Source: an uncultured Tessaracoccus sp.
Lineage (GTDB): Bacteria > Actinomycetota > Actinomycetes > Propionibacteriales > Propionibacteriaceae
Direction: 5' to 3'
Assembly: GCF_947286155.1 (NCBI RefSeq)
Contig: NZ_CAMYPD010000063.1
Location: 1-12,294, forward strand
Length of the DNA: 12,294 bases
Positions within the stretch are counted from its first letter, which is position 1; every line of letters begins with the position of its first letter. The notes under the pieces are model-generated. The model was given only the letters and a program-made list of their open reading frames with translations. It was not told where the DNA came from and made no database searches. Of the stretch, positions 1 to 6,868 are shown piece after piece. The position numbers and the translations under genes are program-made.

Positions 1-539
1 CACCCACATCCATCCGACGCGTCCCCACCCCCAGCCCAACCCCATCACCGACACCAACTCCATCCCCCACAGCCCACGAATCCTTCCCACCACCAGAACC
101 AGGTGAGAGCGAAGAAATCCAAGCTGTACGCAAAGGCTGGGAAGAGTACGAAACGCAATGGGACCGCTACGCCAAAGACTCCTCACTGAACGACCTCACA
201 CAACTGGTGTTCACTACTACTGGGCAAGCTTCCATCGATGTGGTCGACGAACTCGCCTCATTCCGCGACGCCGGGATAGAACAACAAGGCTCCGTCTCTT
301 TCCGCGATGTCGAAATCTCCGAACCTCAACGAAACAAGCAGGGCCACAACATCTCCACCATCACTGCTTGCGGAGATTTTTCAAAGGTGAAATTCGTTCA
401 TACGAAAACGGGAGAAGAGACAGCGGAAAGTAAAGATCAAAGCTGGTCACGCACTATCGAAGCCACAACTATCATGCAGCAGAATCCCGACGGCAGGTGG
501 GTCGTTTCCGACGCGCAAGGAAAGGCGAAACAATGCTGA
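1..539 (+). CDS. C-terminal part of an exported Pro/Thr-linked protein (5' truncated by window edge)
   Basis: The frame is open from position 3 and ends at TGA 537-539, giving 178 visible residues. The N-terminus is outside the window. The first ~25 residues are a Pro/Thr/Ser-rich spacer of the kind that lifts a domain off the membrane or wall. Next comes a helical stretch with aromatic spacing (GWEEY, QWDRY) and an alpha/beta region with TTTGQAS, FRDAG and ITACGDF. It ends in a DGRWVV strand and a terminal Cys. This layout resembles actinobacterial secreted or lipoproteins with an NTF2-like C-terminal domain that sit just upstream of small Cys-containing exported proteins, as here; that match is from memory of the family. 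No catalytic residues are recognisable, and function is unknown. Its stop overlaps the next gene's start (ATGCTGA), so the two are probably co-translated. Confidence 0.75.
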   Translation, partial: PTSIRRVPTPSPTPSPTPTPSPTAHESFPPPEPGESEEIQAVRKGWEEYETQWDRYAKDSSLNDLTQLVFTTTGQASIDVVDELASFRDAGIEQQGSVSFRDVEISEPQRNKQGHNISTITACGDFSKVKFVHTKTGEETAESKDQSWSRTIEATTIMQQNPDGRWVVSDAQGKAKQC

Positions 540-1111
540 AACGAACCTTGGTGATTGCCTTCTGCGCCCTCTGCATGATGGCCCCCTCGACTGTGTGGGC
601 TGACACTTCAGCCACATGCCGCCGAAGCTTATGGACCTGTTCCGTCGAAGCTGACGGTGGCCACAAGCTTCCCGGTGACCCAACTAAAACAGACGACAAA
701 CCCGCGCCAGGCAAGAAACCTGGCAAACCACGCCAATGCCACATCGGCAACCAACCCATCCCCTGCACCAACACCTTCGGAACCTGGATCAGCACCCGCC
801 AAATGTGGTGCAAACCCAAACAACCCCAACCCCCAAATACCGACCCCATCTGGAAGAACAACACCGAAGGCAAAATCTACCTCTGCACCCGCCCCGAACA
901 CACCAACATCGCCGACCCCGCCATGCAAACCACCACATGGCTCCCCAACACCAACCCCACACCACCCCCAAACCCTGAACAACTCGCCTGGAAAGCACTG
1001 GCCACCATCCACCTCCAACCCACCACACCACAACCACCCAACAAACCCTCAAAATCGGCGAACTCCAAGTACTCAACACCAACCCCAGGAACCCGTGATG
1101 AGAAGACGTGA
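533..1111 (+). CDS. Exported Cys-containing protein, probably truncated or frameshifted at its C-terminus
   Basis: The start is ATG 533, preceded by an AAGGAAAGG Shine-Dalgarno and overlapping the upstream stop. The N-terminus is a classical signal peptide: MLKRT, a hydrophobic core (LVIAFCALCMMAPS), then a small-residue site near VWA-DT. The mature part is Pro/Lys-rich and has several Cys (TCRR, WTC, RQCHI, IPCTN, MWCKP, YLC) plus WxP turns (TTWLPN). It then reaches PPPNPEQLAWKALATIHLQP. Related actinobacterial proteins, as I remember them, carry roughly 100 more residues after the LA..AL segment, ending in a Trp-rich beta domain. Here the frame degenerates into low-complexity Pro/Ser/Thr and stops. 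A more protein-like continuation (TLKIGELQVLNTN) lies in the frame of position 1021 and stops at 1096-1098, which suggests a frameshift around 1015-1035. The exact break is inferred. Coding-strand A/C richness is much stronger here than in later genes. Confidence 0.65.
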   Translation: MLKRTLVIAFCALCMMAPSTVWADTSATCRRSLWTCSVEADGGHKLPGDPTKTDDKPAPGKKPGKPRQCHIGNQPIPCTNTFGTWISTRQMWCKPKQPQPPNTDPIWKNNTEGKIYLCTRPEHTNIADPAMQTTTWLPNTNPTPPPNPEQLAWKALATIHLQPTTPQPPNKPSKSANSKYSTPTPGTRDEKT

Positions 1112-1157
1112 TGAACGAGGAACCAGCCTTCGAAGGAAGACCCGGATAGCCACGGAA

Positions 1158-1239
1158 AAACTTCATAATCCGTACGCAGATTGACCAAACATGCCGAAAT
1201 CGGGGGGTTAGCTGGATCTGGGTACGGATTATGAAGTTT
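1158..1239. repeat. Long inverted repeat, 24-bp arms around a 34-nt spacer
   Basis: The arms are 1158-1181 and 1216-1239. The outer 18 bp (AAACTTCATAATCCGTAC and its complement) match perfectly. One G/G mismatch (1176/1221) follows, then 5 more matching pairs. It sits just beyond the decayed 3' end of the exported-protein gene and upstream of the methyltransferase. There is no T-tract after the right arm, so it is not a standard intrinsic terminator. The core TAATCCGTACG loosely resembles the arms of the palindromes at 11423-11653. It could be a REP-like mobile palindrome, a protein-binding site or a boundary scar. Confidence 0.8.
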
Positions 1240-1367
1240 CAGCGCCCCTACCCGTCGATTCGCTGTCACAACCTTGCATCGGCTACGCACAAGCTTCTGA
1301 TGCTGAGGCAGCGCACTGTTGCCGGGCCCACGTCGCTATCCTGGTCGCCGACGACTTTGGAGGAACG

Positions 1368-1979
1368 ATGCCAGAACCCAGCAGGTGGGCGCAGATCATT
1401 GCCCAAGACCCGGCCCATTCGCAGCGCTACATCGAGCGTTTTCGCGCCATGGAGGCCCAGGGCAACGATCTCCACGGCGAGGCGCGCACCGTCGACGCCA
1501 TGTGTGAGCGCGGGTCGCGCATCCTCGATGCGGGCTGCGGCCCGGGCCGTCTCGACGGATTTCTCCACGGGCTCGGCCACACCGTCGTCGGCATCGACGT
1601 CGACCCCGCGCTCATCGCCGCAGCCGAGCAAGACCATCCCGGGCCGACGTACGTCGTCGGCGATCTCGCCGAGATGGATCTACCGGCCGAGGGCATCGAG
1701 GAACCCTTCGACGTCATCGTCTGCGCCGGCAACGTGATGGGCTTCCTCGCTGAGTCCACCCGCGTCGACGTGCTTCGTCGTTTCCGGGAGCACCTCGCCG
1801 ACGACGGTCGCGCGATCATCGGCTTCGGCGCGGGGCGCGGCTACGAGTTCGGCGAGTTCATGTCCGACGCGGCCACCGCCGGGTTGGATGCCTACGCCGC
1901 GTTTTCGTCGTGGGATTTGCGCCCCTTCACCGAGGACTCGTCGTTCCTCGTGGCGGTGTTTTCGCCGACGCGTAGCTGA
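1368..1979 (+). CDS. Class I SAM-dependent methyltransferase
   Basis: This 203-residue protein starts at ATG 1368 behind a good Shine-Dalgarno (GGAGG, 1359-1363). The Rossmann core is clear. Motif I is ILDAGCGPG (residues 52-60). The strand-2 acidic residue that holds the SAM ribose is D77 in VVGIDVDP. The motif II/III region is GDLAEMDL (98-105), and the strand-4 motif is FDVIVCAGNVMGF (114-126). The length and the lack of extra domains fit the small methyltransf_11/25 type found alone in actinobacterial genomes. The substrate cannot be told. It is not obviously in an operon: an inverted repeat and ~130 bp precede it, and the next gene is convergent with only 2 bp between the stop codons. 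Confidence 0.88.
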   Translation: MPEPSRWAQIIAQDPAHSQRYIERFRAMEAQGNDLHGEARTVDAMCERGSRILDAGCGPGRLDGFLHGLGHTVVGIDVDPALIAAAEQDHPGPTYVVGDLAEMDLPAEGIEEPFDVIVCAGNVMGFLAESTRVDVLRRFREHLADDGRAIIGFGAGRGYEFGEFMSDAATAGLDAYAAFSSWDLRPFTEDSSFLVAVFSPTRS

Positions 1980-1986
1980 CGTCAGC
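1975..1986. other. 12-bp perfect palindrome across the two convergent stop codons
   Basis: GCTGACGTCAGC contains the TGA of the methyltransferase (1977-1979) and, on the other strand, the TGA of the DedA gene (1982-1984). It has no loop and no T-run, so it is unlikely to be a terminator. It may be fortuitous or a minimal bidirectional structure. Confidence 0.55.
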
Positions 1987-2752
1987 GCTTGTCAACGGCT
2001 TTCGCGGCCGCCTTCTTCTTGCTCGTGAGCACGGACGACACCACGATCACCACGATCAGGCCCAGCGCCACGTACAGCGAGATTTTGGCGTACCAATCGA
2101 GCACCCCGACGATCGGCTCACCGAATCGCCAGCCCAACCAGAAGTAGAGCGCCAACCACATGGTGCTGGCGATGTAGTCGTAGGCGAGGAACCGCTTGAT
2201 GCTCATGTTCGTCGCGCCGGATATCACGAACACCACCTGCATCAGCGGTAGTGGGATGGGGATATACGCGACGATGAACCCCAGCGCTCCCAGTTTCTCG
2301 GCCCAGCGCTCGGCGCGGGCGTAGCTCTTCGCGGCGCGCTTGGACTGCCCCGCCCACACCTCGATCATGCCGCGCCCCCACAGCTTGCCGGCCCACCAGT
2401 AGATCCAGTCGAACTTCAGGCTCAAGATAGATGCGACGATGAACACCACCACCCAGTGCTCAAGCCTGCCCTCGCCGGCGAACGCGCCCGTGATGGCGAC
2501 GGCGGTGCGGCTTCCGGTGAGCATGGCGAACCATTCGGGCGCGTTCGGGAGCATCCATGCGCGCACGGGGATCAGCACGAGTGAAAAGATGCCGACGAAC
2601 CCAAACCAGCCGAGGCACCAGTAGTCGGCCTTCTGGGGTTCACGCTTCCACGGCATGCCCTCGTCGGCCCACCAGGGTTCTTCCTGGGTCTCCTCGGACG
2701 GCTGGTCGTCGGGGGCGGCGGTCGGGGCGTCGTCGTGGCTCACGCGCTGCAT
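1982..2752 (-). CDS. DedA/VTT-family integral membrane protein
   Basis: With the ATG at 2752 the protein has 256 residues. About 40 N-terminal residues are acidic and Pro-rich and probably cytosolic. Hydrophobic segments follow at about 45-65, 97-115, 155-180, 192-210 and 223-242, and the C-terminus is Lys/Ala-rich. The family signature is recognisable though divergent: FDWIYWWAGKLWG (114-126, like the D..Y..GR..G of DedA), then IPIPLPLMQVVFVISGATNMSIKRFLAYDY (164-193), equivalent to the conserved P..R....AG...M....F stretch. DedA proteins are inner-membrane proteins implicated in lipid flipping and membrane homeostasis. The usual first Arg of the motif is replaced by Leu/Pro-rich sequence, so activity cannot be assumed. 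An upstream in-frame start at 2866 would add 38 Arg-rich residues running into an inverted repeat. GTG 2743 is another alternative start; no strong ribosome-binding site decides it. Confidence 0.8.
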   Translation of the reverse strand: MQRVSHDDAPTAAPDDQPSEETQEEPWWADEGMPWKREPQKADYWCLGWFGFVGIFSLVLIPVRAWMLPNAPEWFAMLTGSRTAVAITGAFAGEGRLEHWVVVFIVASILSLKFDWIYWWAGKLWGRGMIEVWAGQSKRAAKSYARAERWAEKLGALGFIVAYIPIPLPLMQVVFVISGATNMSIKRFLAYDYIASTMWLALYFWLGWRFGEPIVGVLDWYAKISLYVALGLIVVIVVSSVLTSKKKAAAKAVDKR

Positions 2753-2839
2753 GGTAGCGCGTCGGCGGGGTACTCGTCGCTCGATATGCAGTTGCTTTCC
2801 CGTGCCCGCCAGTCCCCGCCTTCCCCGCCAGGCACCTGC

Positions 2840-2942
2840 AACCTGTGCGGCAACAGAGCGGATCAAGTGTCACCTGCTTCCCGACGATGCCTCGTCGCAG
2901 CGAGGCAGGTGACACATGTTCCGGAACAGAGCCGCACAGGTT
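2840..2942. repeat. Nested inverted repeats (about 103 bp palindromic element)
   Basis: The outer arms are 2840-2851 (AACCTGTGCGGC) and 2931-2942, a perfect 12 bp. The inner arms are 2867-2877 (GTGTCACCTGC) and 2905-2915, a perfect 11 bp. The centre has two competing small stems, 2882-2887/2892-2897 and 2890-2894/2901-2905. AACAGAGC occurs next to the left outer arm and again just before the right outer arm. The element could fold as one long cruciform or hairpin. No T-run follows it on either strand. Confidence 0.75.
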
Positions 2943-3048
2943 ACGTCTGCCGGGAGGCACATCCCCGACGGCGCTCCTCGCGCAAGTGCTTGCCAGACCC
3001 CGTTCGGCACCGTTACAACATCGTGACCGAAAAATAGTCCCCACCCCC

Positions 3049-3078
3049 TTCAACTCCGAACAAGGGGCCGTGTAGAGT
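3049..3078 (+). promoter_or_regulatory. Candidate promoter of the sugar ABC ATPase gene
   Basis: A -35-like TTCAAC (3049-3054) and an extended -10-like TGTAGAGT (TAGAGT at 3073-3078) are separated by 18 bp. Transcription would start near 3085, leaving a ~65-nt leader with a normal ribosome-binding site. This is prediction by eye only. Confidence 0.35.
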
Positions 3079-3151
3079 CACGTTCTACGGAAAACCCGTT
3101 ACTCCACTACGGATCGTCGGGCACGTACCTGCCCGTGGAAAGGATCGTGGC

Positions 3152-4249
<1,098 letters not shown>

Positions 4250-4261
4250 CGCACAGCTGTT

Positions 4262-4293
4262 CGCGAGGGTCTCGGTACGCCGGGGCCCTCGCG
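4262..4293 (+). terminator. Terminator-like hairpin after the ABC ATPase gene
   Basis: CGCGAGGG (4262-4269) pairs perfectly with CCCTCGCG (4286-4293) across a 16-nt loop. It is followed by the T-rich TCGTTGTTT. It begins 13 bp past the stop codon. The T-tract is imperfect, so termination strength is uncertain. Confidence 0.5.
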
Positions 4294-4371
4294 TCGTTGT
4301 TTGGGACCCTCGCAGCGGCGAGTCCTCGCTCCGCGTTTGGGGGCGCCGACGTCGAAGTGTTCTCGGCCGCC

Positions 4372-4387
4372 TAGGATCGATGTCGTG
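4372..4387 (+). promoter_or_regulatory. -10 box placed for leaderless expression of the next gene
   Basis: TAGGAT (4372-4377) lies 7 nt before the GTG at 4385. No Shine-Dalgarno is present. This spacing puts transcription start at or next to the start codon, and it also decides the choice of start. Confidence 0.5.
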
Positions 4388-4975
4388 CGAGAGTTTCATA
4401 AGCCAATTCGACGCCCCGGCGACTTCATCGAGGTGCTGATGCCCTCGAGTGGCCCGTCGGAATCGTTAGCGCGTGATTCCGCGGCCGCCTTCCTGCACCG
4501 CGTGCGTGCGTCGAAGGATCCCGCGCTGGCGGGGCGCATCGTCGAGTATGCGCAGGAACACGGGGTCGACGATGTGGCTGAGCTCTGGGCGGAGTCCGCG
4601 CCGGACACCTTGCCTGGGGCATTGTGGCGGCTCTACTTACTCCGGCACGTGGTGGCATCCGACTCAGCGCTGGCCGGGCTGCGATTCCGCCAGGGGCTCG
4701 CGTCAGCATCCGAGCGTGACGTCGTCGTCGCCGGCGCCCCTCATGCGCCCCCGCCCGACGAGGTGGTTGAGCTCGTGAACACCATCTTTCGAGGCGCGTT
4801 CGCGGGTGACTTCGCCGTCGCGCTCTACCGGGCCGCTTCGTTCGCGCGCATCGAGGCTGCGGGCGCGGAAGACCTCGGGCGCGAGGATGCACGTCGCGTA
4901 TCCGAGCGCTTCGCCAGCCTCGCAGCGGAGCTGGAACACGCGGCCAAGCTCTGGCTGCAAGGACGGCTCGCGTAA
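4385..4975 (+). CDS. Conserved actinobacterial protein of unknown function
   Basis: From GTG 4385 the protein has 196 residues. It begins VREFHKPIRRPGDFIEVL and continues with an Ala-rich, mostly helical body with no signal peptide or membrane segment. Distinctive stretches are VDDVAELWAESAPDTLPGALWRLYLLRHVV in the middle and a C-terminal helix pair around VALYRAASFARIEAAG and LAAELEHAAKLWLQGRL. I recall similar proteins as single-copy hypotheticals across actinobacteria, sometimes misnamed as RNA polymerase subunits. There is no catalytic motif to assign a role. The longer frame back to 4301 runs through the terminator and promoter and is not favoured. The first of two 48-bp repeats starts 7 bp after its stop. 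Confidence 0.75.
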   Translation: MREFHKPIRRPGDFIEVLMPSSGPSESLARDSAAAFLHRVRASKDPALAGRIVEYAQEHGVDDVAELWAESAPDTLPGALWRLYLLRHVVASDSALAGLRFRQGLASASERDVVVAGAPHAPPPDEVVELVNTIFRGAFAGDFAVALYRAASFARIEAAGAEDLGREDARRVSERFASLAAELEHAAKLWLQGRLA

Positions 4976-4981
4976 GTAGGA

Positions 4982-5029
4982 CCAACCGCGTTGTGCGACT
5001 GAGCGTACGCCAGCTGCGCAAAGTGCCCT
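4982..5029 (+). repeat. Dispersed 48-bp repeat, copy 1 (upstream of the MNT gene)
   Basis: It begins CCAACCGCGTTGTGCGACTG and aligns over its whole length, without gaps, with 5894-5941. Differences are few and mostly transitions. Copy 1 lacks the complementary right arm that makes copy 2 a palindrome, so it looks like a half-element. Confidence 0.75.
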
Positions 5030-5045
5030 CGGAGCCCCCGACTCG

Positions 5046-5075
5046 TTGACCTTACCGTTAAGCGGAAGATATATT
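5046..5075 (+). promoter_or_regulatory. Promoter of the MNT/HTH gene with an internal palindromic operator candidate
   Basis: A near-consensus -35 TTGACC (5046-5051) and -10 TATATT (5070-5075) are 18 bp apart, and the GTG start is 8 nt beyond the -10 box, consistent with a leaderless transcript. CTTACCGTTAAG (5051-5062), a palindrome with one mismatched pair, lies in the spacer. It is well placed for autorepression by the gene's own winged-helix domain; that role is inferred. Confidence 0.55.
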
Positions 5076-5083
5076 CCTGATTT

Positions 5084-5677
5084 GTGAAACCATCGCACTC
5101 GCAGTTGACGCCCTTCGTCCGCTCGGACGCCGTCGGCGCCATTCTTGCTGAGTTGCTCGGCCACCCTGACCGAGAGCTCTCGCTCTCCGATCTCGGACGG
5201 CGTACTGGAGTGAGTGCGCCGGTCGTGCACAGAGAGGTGAGCAGGCTCGTCGACAACGACGTGCTCCTCGACCGTTACGAAGGACGTAACCGCCTCGTTC
5301 GCGCAAACGAGGAGCACGCCCTGTTCACCTTGATGCGCGATCTGATTGCCGCAACCTACGGGCCGGTACCTGTGCTCCGCGAGCTCTTTGACGAAGTCGA
5401 GGGCATCGATCAGATACTCATCTACGGCTCATGGGCAGCTCGCAGAGCGGGCCTGAGCGGCCCGTATCCCAATGACATCGATGTGCTCGTGATCGGTTCG
5501 ACGCCACGAAAACTACTCGCCACGGTCGCAGCACGAGCAGAAGAACGCCTATCGCTCCCCGTGAACGTGACGAGGCTCAGCCCGGACGACTGGAGCGCAG
5601 ACACACCATCACCGTTTGTAGCTACCCTCAGAGAACGTCCATTCGTAGACATCGCCACGGGTGAAGTTCATAAGTAG
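5084..5677 (+). CDS. Winged-helix + MNT-type nucleotidyltransferase (MNT-HEPN antitoxin type)
   Basis: This 197-residue protein starts at GTG 5084. Residues ~14-75 form a winged helix-turn-helix (LSLSDLGRRTGVSAPVVHREVSRLVDNDVL, then a basic wing DRYEGRNRLV). Residues ~105-165 are a minimal nucleotidyltransferase core: the GS motif YGSWAARRAG (G115, S116), then D131 and D133 in NDIDVLVIG, the metal-binding acidic pair. MNT-domain antitoxins typically neutralise HEPN ribonuclease toxins encoded just downstream, in some cases by adding AMP to the toxin. Here a HEPN remnant overlaps the 3' end by 17 nt. The N-terminal HTH suggests that the protein also represses its own promoter. Both active-site motifs look intact even though the partner is broken. 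The module is bracketed by 48-bp repeats. Confidence 0.85.
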   Translation: MKPSHSQLTPFVRSDAVGAILAELLGHPDRELSLSDLGRRTGVSAPVVHREVSRLVDNDVLLDRYEGRNRLVRANEEHALFTLMRDLIAATYGPVPVLRELFDEVEGIDQILIYGSWAARRAGLSGPYPNDIDVLVIGSTPRKLLATVAARAEERLSLPVNVTRLSPDDWSADTPSPFVATLRERPFVDIATGEVHK

Positions 5678-5856
5678 CGTCGACGATGCCTCGCTCGACG
5701 AATTTGATTGGATGCGTCAAGTTCGCAATGCGACGGAGTATCCCGACCCCCTCACGCCCACCGGCCACCTCGCAAGATCTCTCCGAGGCCATCGAATCGG
5801 CCGAGGCCATCGTGGATGCCTGCGCTATCTACGTCGCAAACACTGCTTCTGCATGA
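5661..5856 (+). pseudogene. Decayed HEPN toxin gene: C-terminal stub with a frameshift
   Basis: From GTG 5661, overlapping the antitoxin stop, the frame reads FISSVDDASLDEFDWMRQVR and then NATEYPDPLTP. This matches the C-terminal helix motif (F..MR.LRN.sEYPD) of actinobacterial HEPN partners of MNT antitoxins. The frame then goes off. The expected continuation (TSQDLSEAIESAEAIVDACA) lies one frame over and stops at 5854-5856. Removing one base near 5754-5762 joins the parts as PLTP-PATSQDL. A full HEPN protein of this type has roughly 140-150 residues, with an Rx4-6H ribonuclease motif in its N-terminal half. Here only ~30 residues precede the RN..EYP motif, so that half is deleted. Two independent lesions imply that no toxin is made. 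Confidence 0.75.
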
Positions 5857-5893
5857 CGAGGCTGCCGGCTGAGTGACTGACCAACCACCACCC

Positions 5894-5980
5894 CCAACCG
5901 CGTTATGCGACTGAGCGCACACCAGTTGCACACAATGCCCCAATTCAACCCGAAATCAGCATCTGGAGTGCGCTCAGTCG
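5894..5980 (+). repeat. Dispersed repeat, copy 2 (5894-5941), extended into a full palindrome
   Basis: Positions 5894-5941 are the second copy of the 48-bp repeat at 4982-5029, in the same orientation. Here it is completed into an inverted repeat: CGACTGAGCGCACACCAG (5908-5925) pairs with 5963-5980 at 17 of 18 positions around a 37-nt spacer. It lies in the 262-bp gap between the HEPN remnant and the end of the minus-strand cluster; I see no gene in that gap. Confidence 0.75.
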
Positions 5981-6063
5981 AGTTTCACCCTCACTTGGGC
6001 CAAGCGTGATGAGCTACTACAGTGGTGGCGGCTGGGCCGCGGTAACCCCGGGCTCCAATATTT

Positions 6064-6078
6064 GCCGCTGCGAGCGGC
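6064..6078 (-). terminator. Possible weak terminator hairpin of the minus-strand cluster
   Basis: GCCGCT (6064-6069) and AGCGGC (6073-6078) form a perfect 6-bp stem with a 3-nt loop, about 40 bp past the stop of the last minus-strand gene. On the minus strand it is followed by AAATATT rather than a run of T, so the assignment is weak. Confidence 0.25.
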
Positions 6079-6118
6079 CACGCGCCGAGAGGCGTTCTGC
6101 GGTCCGGCCCTCAACTGT

Positions 6119-6868
6119 TCAGCGCGGCTGGTTCAACAGCGCATGGAACCCCGCCTGGAGCACGCGACGTTCCCGCTCGAACTGGGCGAGCTCATCGGCC
6201 ATCGGATGCTGGGGCGGCACATATGCAGCCTGCGCGCGCGTCGCGGCTTTCAGCACCTGATTCGCGATCTGGCCGGGCTGCGCGCTCAATATCCACTGCT
6301 TGTCGAACTCCGCCGTCGCCGGCATACCGCCAGGGCTCAGCGTTACCGTGACGCCCTTCGCCTTCCCCTGAATGGGATGCGGCTCCTGCTCGACCTCCGC
6401 GGCGCGCTCGATCGCAGCCTTCCACGCCGCCTCGTGGTCGTCCATCATGCGCAGATACGCCTCGAGCGAATCCGGGCCGAAGTCAGGCAGATCTGGGAAC
6501 TCGAGCTCCGAGAGATCCTCCTGCCCCACCTCGACCTCCGACAGCGTGAGCATCGCCGCAGCAAAGGCCTCCTGAAACGCGATCTCCAGCTCTGCGATCG
6601 TGCGCAGCTTCGATGTCCAGTTGGAGTTCACCCGCACCCCGACGAGCTGATCGCCGTCGTATCGCAACCACACCGTGCGCTTCGAGTCTCGTGTGGTGTC
6701 CTCCGCGCCCTCGTCCCCGCCCGGCTCTTCACCGACGAAGTCAGCGGCGGGCACATCGTCGAGGCTCTCCGCTTCCTGGGGCCCATCGCCGCTCGGCTGG
6801 CCCAATGTGGGCGCGAGGAGATCGTCGTCGTATTCGCTCTCTTCGTACCCGAACGAGCCGGTGCTCAT
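6119..6868 (-). CDS. Tandem YbaB/EbfC-like protein of a type VII-associated cluster
   Basis: This 249-residue protein starts at ATG 6868, which overlaps the upstream stop as ATGA. About 65 N-terminal residues are very acidic and disordered-looking (ESEYDDDLL, DDVPAADFVGEEPGGDEGAED). Two similar alpha/beta repeats follow. One is at ~64-106 (TVWLRYDGDQLVGVRVNSNW, then IAELEIAFQEAFAAAM). The other is at ~168-216 (GVTVTLSPGGMPATAEFDKQ, then PGQIANQVLKAATRAQAAY). Each has the YbaB pattern of a strand with V.V, a turn, a strand and a long amphipathic helix. YbaB/EbfC proteins are small dimeric nucleoid-associated proteins, so a fused pair could be a pseudo-dimer. In actinobacteria YbaB-like genes often sit beside WXG100/ESX genes, where their role is unclear. 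An acidic linker (107-165) separates the repeats. Confidence 0.65.
   Translation of the reverse strand: MSTGSFGYEESEYDDDLLAPTLGQPSGDGPQEAESLDDVPAADFVGEEPGGDEGAEDTTRDSKRTVWLRYDGDQLVGVRVNSNWTSKLRTIAELEIAFQEAFAAAMLTLSEVEVGQEDLSELEFPDLPDFGPDSLEAYLRMMDDHEAAWKAAIERAAEVEQEPHPIQGKAKGVTVTLSPGGMPATAEFDKQWILSAQPGQIANQVLKAATRAQAAYVPPQHPMADELAQFERERRVLQAGFHALLNQPR

Larger units (their letters stand above)
2753..3151. other. 399-bp intergenic region without a gene
   Basis: It lies between the divergent dedA-type and ugpC-type genes. I see no convincing coding frame. It holds the nested inverted repeats at 2840-2942, a candidate + strand promoter near 3049-3078, and presumably the minus-strand promoter of the DedA gene, which I cannot place. 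The last ~75 bases before 3152 are the presumed leader of the ABC ATPase gene. Confidence 0.6.

Noticed and set aside
657..1184. 175-codon frame overlapping the exported-protein gene
   Set aside because: It is Pro/Thr/Asn-rich from reading A/C-rich codons in a shifted frame and has no signal peptide.
2753..2866. 38-residue N-terminal extension of the DedA protein
   Set aside because: It is Arg-rich, unlike DedA N-termini, and extends into the nested inverted repeat.
4301..4384. Longer start for the conserved hypothetical gene
   Set aside because: It would translate the region between the terminator hairpin and the TAGGAT -10 box; the residues are basic and low-complexity.
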